Part shown: piece by piece, positions 27,893-36,813 of the stretch
Numbering within the stretch: the stretch's first letter is position 1
Layout of the letters: each line of letters opens with the position of its first letter
Translations under genes and position numbers: made by a program
The notes under the pieces: generated by a model
Database searches by the model: none
Told to the model about the DNA's origin: nothing
Seen by the model: only the letters and a program-made list of their open reading frames with translations
Assembly: GCF_963975345.1 (NCBI RefSeq)
Contig: NZ_CAXBGE010000001.1
Coordinates: 124,001-188,000 of the forward strand
Length of the DNA stretch: 64,000 bases
Origin: Maricaulis sp963975345
GTDB lineage: Bacteria; Pseudomonadota; Alphaproteobacteria; Caulobacterales; Maricaulaceae
Reading direction: 5' to 3'

Positions 27893-29026
27893 TCAGAGCT
27901 CGGCCTTCAGCGCCGCGACAAGCCGGGCCAGGTCGATCTGGTCATTATAGAGATGCGGCGTCACGCGCAGGCGGTCGCCGCGTTGCGAGACGTAAACCTG
28001 ACGCGCGGCCAGACGCTTGACCAGATCGGCCGGCGCGCCGTCGGGCAGGGACAAACACAGATAATGCGGCGCACGCTGCGGCGTTGCATCGCGCAGCCCC
28101 AGCGGTGCCACGGCTTCGGCGATCTCGGCTGTGCGGGCGCCCAGGGTTTGCGATATCGCTACCGGATCCCAATCGAGCAGATGCTGCAAACAGACATTCG
28201 CCGCCGGCACCAGCTGGAAGGCCGAGCGCTCACCCATGTCGAAGCGGCGCGCACCGGGCGCGTATTCATCGGCATAATCGACCAGGCGGGCGAAGTCCTC
28301 GGCCCGGTCGCGCACGATCCAGTTCTCTTCCAGCGGCTCGCCCTGCTGGTGTTGCGGCGCGACATAGAGCGCGCCAATTGAATAGGGGCCGAGCATCCAT
28401 TTATAGCAGGCCGCGACGGCAAAATCGGGCTGGATCGCCGCCATGTCGAATGGCAGCACGCCGAGCGACTGGGTCAGGTCGAGCACCAGTGCCGCGCCCT
28501 GGCGCCGCGCCGCATCGCTGATTGCCGCGAGATCAAGCAGACCGCCATCGGCCCAATGCACGTGCGGGCAGGCGACGATTGACGTCGCGGTACCAATCGC
28601 GGCGAGCACTGCCTCGGTCCAGCTCTCATTTTCGTTGCGTGTGACGGTGCGGATGCGGGCGCCATACTGTTCAGCCAAGCCGCGCCACACATAAACGTTA
28701 GACGGAAACTGCGCGTCGAGGACAAGGATTTCCGAGCGCGAATCCGGCGCCAGATTTCGCGCCGCCGTCGCCAGCCCGTACGACGCTGCCGGCACGATGG
28801 CGATGTCATTGCGGCTGGCGGCGAACAGACTCGCGGCCTTGGTGCGGAAAGCTTCCGGCGCGGCGAAAAAATCGGCCTGGATGTCGAGGGTCCAGGGCTG
28901 TGCTTTGCGCGCATAGCTGATCGCCCCGGCACCGGAGGCCGCAAGCGGCATCGGGCCCATATAGGCGGCGTTGAAATAGGCGACCTCGCGCGGCAGGTCG
29001 AACAGGGCGCGCTGTGACGGGATCAT
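27893..29026 (-). CDS. Aminotransferase class V (cysteine desulfurase-like)
   Basis: This is a 377-residue PLP enzyme. I set the start at ATG 29026 (MIPSQRALFDLPREVAYFN), since the extended frame adds 78 low-quality residues. DLTQSLGVLPFDM and AACYKWMLGPYSIG carry the PLP aspartate region and Schiff-base Lys209. N-terminal YFNAAYMGPMP matches class V. No SufS-type catalytic Cys is evident, so it is more likely an aminotransferase or kynureninase-like enzyme. It is divergent from serC. Confidence 0.82.
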   Translation of the reverse strand: MIPSQRALFDLPREVAYFNAAYMGPMPLAASGAGAISYARKAQPWTLDIQADFFAAPEAFRTKAASLFAASRNDIAIVPAASYGLATAARNLAPDSRSEILVLDAQFPSNVYVWRGLAEQYGARIRTVTRNENESWTEAVLAAIGTATSIVACPHVHWADGGLLDLAAISDAARRQGAALVLDLTQSLGVLPFDMAAIQPDFAVAACYKWMLGPYSIGALYVAPQHQQGEPLEENWIVRDRAEDFARLVDYADEYAPGARRFDMGERSAFQLVPAANVCLQHLLDWDPVAISQTLGARTAEIAEAVAPLGLRDATPQRAPHYLCLSLPDGAPADLVKRLAARQVYVSQRGDRLRVTPHLYNDQIDLARLVAALKAEL

Positions 29027-29038
29027 GCAAAGCCTCTT

Positions 29039-29057
29039 GCCCCGCTGCGCGCGGGGC
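29039..29057. promoter_or_regulatory. Hairpin in the class V aminotransferase / serC divergent region
   Basis: GCCCCGC (29039-29045) and GCGGGGC (29051-29057) form a 7-bp stem around a 5-nt loop in the shared upstream region. It could be an operator or a leader hairpin of the minus-strand transcript. There is no T tract on either side. Confidence 0.3.
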
Positions 29058-29105
29058 GTCAACGTGTCCGCGACTCCCCCGCCGCCCCCTGATCCGGAGA
29101 TACAT

Positions 29106-30296
29106 GTGGCCGATTCCATGACTGCCGCCGCCGATACCCAGAATCCCAAGCCAATGATCCGGCCTGCCGATCCGCGTTTTTCCTGTGGACCGGTAAAAAA
29201 ACATCCGGGCTGGACCTGGGAGGGGCTCGCCGCAGCGCCCTTGTCGCGCTCCCATCGCACCGGTCAGGCGGTGGCGCGGATCAGGGAATCGATCGACCGC
29301 ACCCATGCCCTGCTCGAACTGCCCGAGGGTTATAAAGTCGGCATCCTGCCCGGCTCCGATACCGGCGCGATGGAAGCGGCGATGTGGTCCTTGCTCGGTC
29401 AACGCGGCGTCGATGTGTTTGGCTGGGACGTGTTCGGCAAGCGCTGGATCCTTGACGCCCGCGACGAGCTGCCACTGGACGATCTGCGGATTTTCGAAAC
29501 CCCGGCCGGGCAATTGCCCGATCTGGCCCAACATGATGGCAAGCGCGATACGGTGTTCACGCTCAACGGTACTGCGGCCGGTGTCTGGGTGCCCGATCTC
29601 GACTGGATCGATGCGGACCGTGAGGGCCTGACCCTGTGCGATGCTACCTCGGCGGCCTTCGCGGTCGATATCGACTGGTCCAAAATCGATGTTCTCAGCT
29701 TTTCCTGGCAGAAATGCCTCGGCGGCGAAGCCCAGCACGGAATGCTGGTGATGAGCCCGCGCGCCATCGAACGACTCAACAGCTACCACCCGTCTTGGCC
29801 GATCCCCGGCCTGTTGCAGCTGCATGCCGGCGGCAAGGCGAATATGGCCGTCTATGACGGCTCGACGCTGAACACGCCCTCGCTGATGTGCGTCGAGGAT
29901 TATGTCTCGTCGCTGAAATGGGCCGCGCGCATTGGCGGTTTGCCGGAGCTGGTGCGGCGGCGCGAAGCCAATTTCGCGGCGCTCGATGCCTGGGTGCAAC
30001 AATCCGACTGGCTTGGCTATCTGTGCGAAGATGCGGCCGTGCGTTCGCCAGTCTCAGTGACGCTGAAATTCACAGATCCACGTGTCGCGGCGATGGATTC
30101 CGAATCGCAATGGGCGCTCACCAAGCGCATTTGCTCGCTGCTTGAGCGCGAAAATGCGGCGCTTGATGTCTCGATGCATCGCCAGTCCGTACCCGGTATT
30201 CGCATCTGGTGCGGGCCGACAATCGAGCGTGATGATTTGGCCGCACTCGGGCCCTGGCTCGACTGGGCCTGGCGCGAGGCGCTGGACGCGGCGTAA
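29106..30296 (+). CDS. serC: Phosphoserine transaminase
   Basis: This is a 396-residue class V PLP enzyme. I prefer GTG 29106, which has GGAGA at 29096-29100 five bases upstream; ATG 29118 lacks an SD. RPADPRFSCGPVKKHPGWTWE is the alphaproteobacterial SerC N-terminus. FSWQKCLGGEAQHG carries the Schiff-base Lys (residue 199 counting from the ATG). It transaminates 3-phosphohydroxypyruvate in serine synthesis and also serves pyridoxal biosynthesis. It is head to head with another class V enzyme, leaving about 79 bp for both promoters. Confidence 0.9.
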   Translation: MADSMTAAADTQNPKPMIRPADPRFSCGPVKKHPGWTWEGLAAAPLSRSHRTGQAVARIRESIDRTHALLELPEGYKVGILPGSDTGAMEAAMWSLLGQRGVDVFGWDVFGKRWILDARDELPLDDLRIFETPAGQLPDLAQHDGKRDTVFTLNGTAAGVWVPDLDWIDADREGLTLCDATSAAFAVDIDWSKIDVLSFSWQKCLGGEAQHGMLVMSPRAIERLNSYHPSWPIPGLLQLHAGGKANMAVYDGSTLNTPSLMCVEDYVSSLKWAARIGGLPELVRRREANFAALDAWVQQSDWLGYLCEDAAVRSPVSVTLKFTDPRVAAMDSESQWALTKRICSLLERENAALDVSMHRQSVPGIRIWCGPTIERDDLAALGPWLDWAWREALDAA

Positions 30297-30359
30297 CGGT
30301 CGCGCTATCCGTTGCGCAATCAGGGATTTGGCATCAGGCCACAGTTCAAAGGGGTGATC

Positions 30360-30929
30360 ATGACACGTTTGATGATGGCGGCGGCAACCGTCGCACTGCT
30401 GGCCGGAACGGCCCAGGCAGAAGATCGCGGGATGGAATTCCGCTTGGGCGTGACGGCTCATGATCTGGCCGACCATATCGAAGACGGTCCGAATGTGACG
30501 GCGGAAATCCTGTTCGCTTCACCGGATTTCCTGTCCGGTATCTGGTCGCCGCGGCCTTATGTTTATGGCTCGTTCAACACCAATGGCCTGACGAATTTCG
30601 GTGCTGCTGGCCTCGCTTGGAATATTCCGGTGGGCGAGCGCTGGCACTTCGAGATCAAGGAAGGTCTGTCCTATAATGACGGCGTCGTCGATATCGACGA
30701 GAACTCGCTCCCGAGCGATCCCGAACGGATCCGCCTCGCAACAACGCGCTCACTGATGGGCAGCCATTATCTGTTCCACACGACCTTCGGTGTCGATTAC
30801 GACATCAATGATCGCTGGGCGATCGGGGCTTATTACGAGCACGTCTCGCACGGCCAGATCCTGGCCAAGGGCCGCAATCAGGCGCTCGACAATGCCGGTG
30901 TTCGTCTGAGCTATCGCTTCGGGCACTAG
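30360..30929 (+). CDS. Acyloxyacyl hydrolase (PagL-like) family outer-membrane protein
   Basis: This is a 189-residue protein with a signal peptide (cleavage after AQA, residue 20) and an alternating beta-barrel pattern. Near the C-terminus YYEHVSHGQILAKGR and DNAGVRLSYRFGH match PagL-type lipid A 3-O-deacylases, with the catalytic His-x-Ser as His161 and Ser163. PagL also uses a Glu 12 residues after the Ser, but residue 175 here is Ala and the nearest acidic residue is Asp177. AAAGGGGTGATC precedes the ATG. It should deacylate lipid A in the outer membrane, if active. Confidence 0.72.
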   Translation: MTRLMMAAATVALLAGTAQAEDRGMEFRLGVTAHDLADHIEDGPNVTAEILFASPDFLSGIWSPRPYVYGSFNTNGLTNFGAAGLAWNIPVGERWHFEIKEGLSYNDGVVDIDENSLPSDPERIRLATTRSLMGSHYLFHTTFGVDYDINDRWAIGAYYEHVSHGQILAKGRNQALDNAGVRLSYRFGH

Positions 30930-30932
30930 GGC

Positions 30933-31763
30933 GTGCCTGCTTCGCCGGTGATGCGCGTACTGATCGCCGTTGCCGGCGTGCTGGTGATTTCGCTGGCGGG
31001 CGCCTGGCTCTGGCTCGACTCGCTGTTCGAAGAGCCGGGCACGCCGAGCGTGCCCTCGGTTGCCGGTGCGCTAGGGGCTCACTCCGTGCTGGCCATTTTC
31101 GCGCATCCCGATGACGAACAATCCGTCGCCGGCCTGCTGATCCGTGCCCATGAGCGCGATGGTGCCGTGACGCGGATGATCACCGCGACGCGCGGCGAGG
31201 CGGGAACGCCCTTGCCGCAAGTCAGCCGCCCGGAAGAACTCGGCATTATCCGGCACGCCGAAGTGCTCAAGAATGGTTGGGCCCTCGGGCTCGAGGAGCA
31301 GGAAGTCTGGGACTATCCCGATGGCGGTCTGTCGGATGCGGATTTCGAAACCTATGTCGGGCGCCTGATGGAGCGGATGCAGGCTTGGCAGCCCGATCTG
31401 GTCGTCACCTTCTGGCCGGAAAGCGGTCTGTCCTGGCATCCCGATCATCGCACTGCGGGCCGCGCCGCGACCGAGGCCGTCCGGCGCCTGCGCGAACTGG
31501 ATCCGGAGCACGCGCCGCGCGCCATCGCCTACATCCTCGCGCCGAGCCGCATGATGCGCCAGTTTGGCGGCGAGACCGGTCAGTTGATCGTCGACAACCA
31601 GCCCGCCCCGAACATGCAAATGCCGGGCGAGGCTTGGGCCAAGGTGCGCGGCTGGCAAATCCACGCCTCACAGCGCGATTACCTGCAGCACGCCTATGGT
31701 TTCCCGACGCGGGTCATCTACAGCCTGTACGACAAGGAACATTACTACGTCGTCGAGTTCTGA
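30933..31763 (+). CDS. PIG-L family deacetylase
   Basis: This is a 276-residue protein with an N-terminal membrane anchor (residues about 7-28). The zinc motif AHPDDE lies at 57-62 and HPDH at about 165. This is the LmbE/PIG-L fold, which removes N-acetyl groups from GlcNAc-type sugars or related metabolites. It starts 3 bp after the PagL-like stop, so the two are probably cotranscribed and may both act on surface glycolipids, which is an inference. GTG 30933 is used; ATG 30951 is an alternative. Confidence 0.85.
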   Translation: MPASPVMRVLIAVAGVLVISLAGAWLWLDSLFEEPGTPSVPSVAGALGAHSVLAIFAHPDDEQSVAGLLIRAHERDGAVTRMITATRGEAGTPLPQVSRPEELGIIRHAEVLKNGWALGLEEQEVWDYPDGGLSDADFETYVGRLMERMQAWQPDLVVTFWPESGLSWHPDHRTAGRAATEAVRRLRELDPEHAPRAIAYILAPSRMMRQFGGETGQLIVDNQPAPNMQMPGEAWAKVRGWQIHASQRDYLQHAYGFPTRVIYSLYDKEHYYVVEF

Positions 31764-31772
31764 GGCGGGGGG

Positions 31773-32336
31773 CTATTCACCGCGCGCGGCTGCCGCCTCT
31801 TCGGCGCGTGGATCATCGTTCTGACGCACATAGATGCCGACAAACCAGTTCGACCAATTGCCCTCGGCATCGGCCTGCTGGAAGTGTTGCCGAACCGAGC
31901 CATCCGCCTGCAGTGTCCAAGTGCCACGGAAAGGCGCGCGAACACCATTGCCGGGATAGGCAATCTCGCCGGTCAGCACCATCGCACCGTCATCATTGAG
32001 CCCGCCGTTATAATCGATAAACGCACCTGCGCTGACCCAGACCTGGCGCCAGGCGCCCAGTAGCGGGTCGTAAAAATTCATGCTCTCGCCGGTGCTGCCA
32101 CCGGCACCGGTCCAGCGTTCGGTGATCAGGCAGCCGCCCTGGGTTTTGGTGATCGAGTTCTGACCTTGATAGGGGCCGTCATCGGGTGCGTAGACATTCC
32201 ACTCCCCGACCCAGAAATCGAAATCGCCTTGCACCGCTTCGACGCAGCCGGGCGGCGGGGCTTGTTGCGCACTGGCGATAGACGGCATGGCGAGGGCCAC
32301 CAAGGTTGAGGCGAGGACTGCCTTTGTCGAAACCAT
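31773..32336 (-). CDS. Hypothetical secreted protein (DUF1579-like)
   Basis: This 187-residue protein starts at ATG 32336 (GGAG six bases upstream) with a Sec signal peptide (MVSTKAVLASTLVALAM). FDFWVGEWNVYAPDD opens a lipocalin-like, beta-rich domain typical of DUF1579-type proteins. It has no catalytic motif. It is convergent with the PIG-L gene (9 bp gap) and divergent from purA. It is probably periplasmic and may bind a small ligand, which is inferred from the fold only. Confidence 0.65.
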   Translation of the reverse strand: MVSTKAVLASTLVALAMPSIASAQQAPPPGCVEAVQGDFDFWVGEWNVYAPDDGPYQGQNSITKTQGGCLITERWTGAGGSTGESMNFYDPLLGAWRQVWVSAGAFIDYNGGLNDDGAMVLTGEIAYPGNGVRAPFRGTWTLQADGSVRQHFQQADAEGNWSNWFVGIYVRQNDDPRAEEAAAARGE

Positions 32337-32467
32337 CTCATTCTCCACCTGACCACAAGGGAGGAAATCCTGAGGCTGATGTTGTCGGGCCCGCCGGATA
32401 AATGCAAATTGATCTGGTCCGGGTCACGGCTTCGTGACAAGAACCCGCGACAGAGCAGGAGTCAGAC

Positions 32468-33757
32468 ATGGCGAACGTGACCGTAGTGGGTGCCCAGTGG
32501 GGCGATGAAGGCAAGGGCAAGCTGGTCGACTGGCTCAGCCACCGCGCCGATGTCGTGGCGCGCTTCCAGGGCGGGCATAATGCCGGCCACACGCTGGTCG
32601 TCGGCGAGAAAGTCTACAAGCTTTCCCTGCTCCCCTCCGGTGTCGTGCGCGGCAAGCTGTCAGTGATCGGCAATGGGGTCGTCGTTGATCCCTGGGCCTT
32701 TATCGCTGAAGCCGAGCGGATCCGCGCCCAGGGCGTCGATATCAATCCCGACGTCGTCAAGATTTCCGAAACCGCCGCCCTGATCCTGCCGATCCACCGC
32801 GAACTCGATGCGCTGCGTGAAAACCGCGATGACGGCGAAGCCATCGGCACGACCCGCCGCGGCATCGGTCCGGCCTATGAAGACAAGGTTGGCCGCCGCG
32901 CCATCCGCGTCATCGATCTGATGGACGAGACGGCTCTGAAAGCGCGCGTCGCCGATATCCTGCATCACCACAACGCTCTGCGCCGTGGCCTCGGCCATCC
33001 CGAATACCCGGCCGAACAATTGCTCGCCGAGATCCTGGAAATCGCACCGCAAATCATCCCCTATGCCGCGCCAGTCTGGCGTGTGCTGGCCGATGCGATC
33101 CGGGCCGACAAGAAAATTCTGTTCGAAGGCGCGCAGGGCGCTCTGCTCGATGTCGATCACGGCACCTATCCCTTCGTCACCTCGTCCAACACCGTCTGCG
33201 GCCAAGCTGCGGCGGGCACCGGCGTCGGACCGAAGGATGTCGGCTATGTGCTCGGCATCGCCAAAGCCTATATGACGCGCGTTGGCGCTGGGCCCTTCCC
33301 GACCGAATTGCATGATGATGACGGCCAGCAGCTCGGCGAGCGCGGCCATGAATTCGGCACCGTCACAGGCCGCAAGCGCCGCTGTGGCTGGTTCGACGCT
33401 GTCATCACGCGCCAGACCCTGCAGGTCGGCGGCGTCACCGGTGTCGCCCTGACCAAGCTCGACGTGCTCGACGGTTTCAAGACGCTGAAAGTCTGCGTCG
33501 CCTACGAGCTCGACGGCCAGCGCCTCGATTATCTGCCCGCTGGCAAGGAAGCCCAGGCCCGGGTCACCCCGGTCTATGAAGAGCTTGAAGGTTGGCAGGG
33601 TTCGACCGCCGGCGCGCGCTCCTGGGCCGATCTCCCGGCTGAAGCGGTCAAATATGTCCGCCGCGTCGAAGAGCTGATCGAATGCCCGATCGCCCTGGTC
33701 TCGACCAGTCCGGAACGCGAAGACGTGATCCTGATGCAGGACCCGTTCCGGGCCTGA
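32468..33757 (+). CDS. purA: Adenylosuccinate synthetase
   Basis: This is a 429-residue enzyme, the normal length. The GTP loop WGDEGKGKLVDW lies at about residues 11-22. The stretch QGALLDVDHGTYPFVTSSN is the conserved catalytic region. AGGAG precedes the ATG. It converts IMP and aspartate, with GTP, to adenylosuccinate in AMP synthesis. It is followed closely by a permease-like gene whose TTG start lies 17 bp past the stop. Confidence 0.96.
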   Translation: MANVTVVGAQWGDEGKGKLVDWLSHRADVVARFQGGHNAGHTLVVGEKVYKLSLLPSGVVRGKLSVIGNGVVVDPWAFIAEAERIRAQGVDINPDVVKISETAALILPIHRELDALRENRDDGEAIGTTRRGIGPAYEDKVGRRAIRVIDLMDETALKARVADILHHHNALRRGLGHPEYPAEQLLAEILEIAPQIIPYAAPVWRVLADAIRADKKILFEGAQGALLDVDHGTYPFVTSSNTVCGQAAAGTGVGPKDVGYVLGIAKAYMTRVGAGPFPTELHDDDGQQLGERGHEFGTVTGRKRRCGWFDAVITRQTLQVGGVTGVALTKLDVLDGFKTLKVCVAYELDGQRLDYLPAGKEAQARVTPVYEELEGWQGSTAGARSWADLPAEAVKYVRRVEELIECPIALVSTSPEREDVILMQDPFRA

Positions 33758-33774
33758 CGCCGGTTGGAGCGGTT

Positions 33775-34977
33775 TTGATCCTCAATCTCCTGATTGTCGT
33801 CGTCGCGCTCGCCATTGGCGGGCTCTTGCTTTGGCCACGCCTGGCGAACAAACCGCTTTGGCGCGCCACGATTACGCCGCTGGCCTCGATCATCGGCAGC
33901 GGCTTTCTCGTGCTCGGACCCATCCTGGAAACTTCCTACGGCTATCTCGCTCCGGTGATGATGGCGGCGCTGTGTCTGGGGGCGTGGCTGTTCGGGTCAG
34001 CGATCCGCGCCAATATCCGCGATATCAATACTGAAGGTCATGACCGCGGCGTCCTGGCAGGCCAAATTGAGACCGCCTCATCCTGGGTGCTTGCTTTCGC
34101 TTATGTCATCTCGGTCGCCTATTATCTCAACCTGCTCGGTGCCTTCAGCGTCAGCCTGACGCCGTTCGACGACCAGCTGCACGCCCGTCTCGTCGCCAGT
34201 GCGGTGATGCTGATCATCCTCGCGGTCGGGTGGACCAAGGGCTTCAAGGCGCTGGAACGGCTTGAACAGGTTTCGGTCGGGATCAAGCTGGCGATCATTG
34301 CCGGATTGCTGGTCGGGCTGGCGGTGTTCAATGCCCGTCATATCGGCTCGGGTGAAATGCACGTCGTGGCGCCGCAAATAACGGGCTGGCCCGCCATCAC
34401 CCTGGCATTTGGCCTGATCGTCACGATCCAGGGTTTCGAGACCTCGCGCTATTTGCGCGCCGAATACGATGCCGCGACTCGCATCCGCTCGATGCGACTG
34501 GCACAGATCATCTCAACGGCGATCTATGTCGTCTATATCGCGCTGATTGCTTATGTTTTCACGCCGAGCGAGTTGCCATTCAGCGAGACGGCGGTCGTCG
34601 ATATGATGCGGATCGTGGCGCCGATTTTACCGATTCTGCTGGTTGGTGCCGCCCTGAGTGCCCAGTTCAGCGCCGCCGTCGCCGATACGGGTGGCTCGGG
34701 CGGGTTGATGGTCGAACTCAGCGGCGGACGCATCCCCCTGCGGCTGGCCTATGCGATCCTGGTCGGCGCCGGCTTCGTGCTGACCTGGACGTCCAATATT
34801 TTCGAGATCATCGCCTACGCCTCGCGCGCCTTTGCGCTGTATTACGCCCTGCAGGCCGCACTCGCAGCGCTGGCCGCCTGGCGCACTGGCGCCCAGCCCA
34901 TCAAGGCCGCCGGTTTTGCCAGCCTGGGCCTGTTGGGTTTGGCAATGACCGTGTTCGGGACGCCGGTTGAGGGCTAG
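33775..34977 (+). CDS. Putative APC-superfamily permease
   Basis: This 400-residue polytopic protein starts at TTG 33775 behind GGAG (33766-33769). About ten hydrophobic segments follow. The first, LILNLLIVVVALAIGGLLL, is followed by LASIIGSGFLVLGP, which resembles the GSG substrate motif of APC amino-acid transporters. No specific family signature is certain. It is an inner-membrane transporter of unknown substrate, probably cotranscribed with purA. Confidence 0.6.
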   Translation: MILNLLIVVVALAIGGLLLWPRLANKPLWRATITPLASIIGSGFLVLGPILETSYGYLAPVMMAALCLGAWLFGSAIRANIRDINTEGHDRGVLAGQIETASSWVLAFAYVISVAYYLNLLGAFSVSLTPFDDQLHARLVASAVMLIILAVGWTKGFKALERLEQVSVGIKLAIIAGLLVGLAVFNARHIGSGEMHVVAPQITGWPAITLAFGLIVTIQGFETSRYLRAEYDAATRIRSMRLAQIISTAIYVVYIALIAYVFTPSELPFSETAVVDMMRIVAPILPILLVGAALSAQFSAAVADTGGSGGLMVELSGGRIPLRLAYAILVGAGFVLTWTSNIFEIIAYASRAFALYYALQAALAALAAWRTGAQPIKAAGFASLGLLGLAMTVFGTPVEG

Positions 34978-35082
34978 TCTCTATTCTGCGGCGTGCAATG
35001 CTGGCGGTTTTATGGTTGTTTGTGGGCCGGAGAAGCTGTCCTGGTTGCGCGGCACGTCAACTCGTTCGAGCCCGGATTTGCG

Positions 35083-36810
35083 ATGAAGCGGTCGGTTTCA
35101 ATCTTTCTGATGATCGTCGTGATGCTCGGCTTGGGCGGATTCGACACGGCACGTGCCGATGATCTCGTCCGGATCGAGTTGAGGTTTCCCGATACGTTGG
35201 CGGGTGGCGCGCCCGCTGAATTTCAGGTGCGGATAACCGTGCCGGGCGATCGCCTCGCCGCGCTCGAACTGCGCGATATGAGCCGCCGCACGCCGGACTG
35301 CCCGGGCGTAGATTATGACGTTCTGAGCGTCGTGAATGCTGATATCACCGCGCATGACCTTCGCCGTGACGGGCGGGTCGATCTCGTGCCGCGCGGGCCC
35401 GGTCCTGTCGAAATCACCTATCGGGTCTCGGCTGTGCTGCGTGCGGATGATGTCTCGATCAATAATGTCCTTGCCTGCAGTGTCGTGATCGTGGGTGCGG
35501 ACAATATCTTCATCGACCGGCGGGCGATGTTTCCTGCCCTGCGTCCGGTGGACGAGACTGGCGAGCCGTTTCGCTTCGGCGAAGCCGAGGTGCGGCTGAT
35601 CGGTTGGGCTGGCACCGGCCCGGTTGTCTTTCCCTCCGCCGAGCAGGTCGCGCCCAGCATCTGGCATCTCGACCACCTGGACGATTTGCGCTTCTCCTAT
35701 CTCGCGGCCGGGCGGTGGACCGCAAGCCCGCACCGGTCCCGTGGCAATAGCGTCGCCGTGTATGGTTGGCCGCTGGATGGCGATCATGCGGCAGCAGCCG
35801 CGGCTCTGGGTGACGTCTCGGACATGGCTGGACGCGTTCTGGACTATCTCGAAACCGCCTGGGGAGGTGAAGGGATCGGCGGCTATTCCGCGCTCCTGCT
35901 TCAGACCGGCGGCCGGCACGGCGAATTCGCGGCCTTTACTGCGACGGCGCAGGGCAACGCGCAAGCGATGTTTTACGGGCCAGGCGTGGCCCCGGCGGCT
36001 TTGAGGATCGGCGTCGCGCACGAGATTGCGCATATCTGGGCACCCGGACGCTTGGGCTCGCCCAACCCTGACGCCACATCGCACTGGATTGGCGAGGGCC
36101 TCGCCGACTTTGCCTCCTATCGTGTCCTGATCGAACTCGGTGCGCTTGAGCCGTCCGCGCTACTGGATCGGGCCAATGTCGCGCTACAGAATCGCCAGAT
36201 CGCGCATACACCCGAGCTCGCCGATTATGATTACGGATTTCTCGCCTGGTTGCGGCTGGATACCGGCGCGGATGGGGCGTTGTTATCACCGGGCCTTGAT
36301 GCGTTCGTGCGCGCACTCATCGATGGCCATGACGCGCCGATCACCGCCGAGCGCTTCTGGTCGACGGCGATGCGGCTGGGCCTCTGGCGGGGTGAGACAG
36401 ACAAGGCCCAGCTGGAGCAGACCATGCCCTGCCAGCTGAGGACGGGCGGAGAAGATTACAATCTCGTTGAAGGTCGCTGGCCCCGCTATGCGCTGGGCTG
36501 GGAGCTCTCGGATGAGCAGCCGGGTATGATTGCAAGAATCGTCGAGGACGGGCCGGCTGCGCGCGCCGGGCTGCAGGCAAGTGACCGGATACTGAGGCTG
36601 AAATCGGGCGGGTTCGGCAATATCCATCGGCCAGTGACGGCCGAATTCATTTCAGGTGATGAGCGCCGGTCCGCATCATTTCTCCCTCGGGGAGAGATGG
36701 GCCCACAAGTCTATTTGCAATATGTGGAAGACGTTGAGGTCACCCGGCTTTGGGCCGACATCGCGCCCCCCGCACGATGCCGGCCGCCGGCGAACCAAGC
36801 GGTGCGCTGA
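35083..36810 (+). CDS. M61-like metallopeptidase with C-terminal PDZ domain
   Basis: This is a 575-residue protein with a signal peptide (MKRSVSIFLMIVVMLGLGG, cleavage near ARA-D). After a beta-rich N-terminal half, HEIAHIW (His313, Glu314, His317) is followed by GEGLADF, whose Glu338 is the third zinc ligand. That is the gluzincin HEXXH...E arrangement of M1/M61 enzymes. A PDZ domain (MIARIVEDGPAARAGLQAS, about 480-540) follows, as in M61 glycyl aminopeptidases. It is probably a secreted peptidase. Confidence 0.78.
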   Translation: MKRSVSIFLMIVVMLGLGGFDTARADDLVRIELRFPDTLAGGAPAEFQVRITVPGDRLAALELRDMSRRTPDCPGVDYDVLSVVNADITAHDLRRDGRVDLVPRGPGPVEITYRVSAVLRADDVSINNVLACSVVIVGADNIFIDRRAMFPALRPVDETGEPFRFGEAEVRLIGWAGTGPVVFPSAEQVAPSIWHLDHLDDLRFSYLAAGRWTASPHRSRGNSVAVYGWPLDGDHAAAAAALGDVSDMAGRVLDYLETAWGGEGIGGYSALLLQTGGRHGEFAAFTATAQGNAQAMFYGPGVAPAALRIGVAHEIAHIWAPGRLGSPNPDATSHWIGEGLADFASYRVLIELGALEPSALLDRANVALQNRQIAHTPELADYDYGFLAWLRLDTGADGALLSPGLDAFVRALIDGHDAPITAERFWSTAMRLGLWRGETDKAQLEQTMPCQLRTGGEDYNLVEGRWPRYALGWELSDEQPGMIARIVEDGPAARAGLQASDRILRLKSGGFGNIHRPVTAEFISGDERRSASFLPRGEMGPQVYLQYVEDVEVTRLWADIAPPARCRPPANQAVR

Positions 36811-36813
36811 CCC

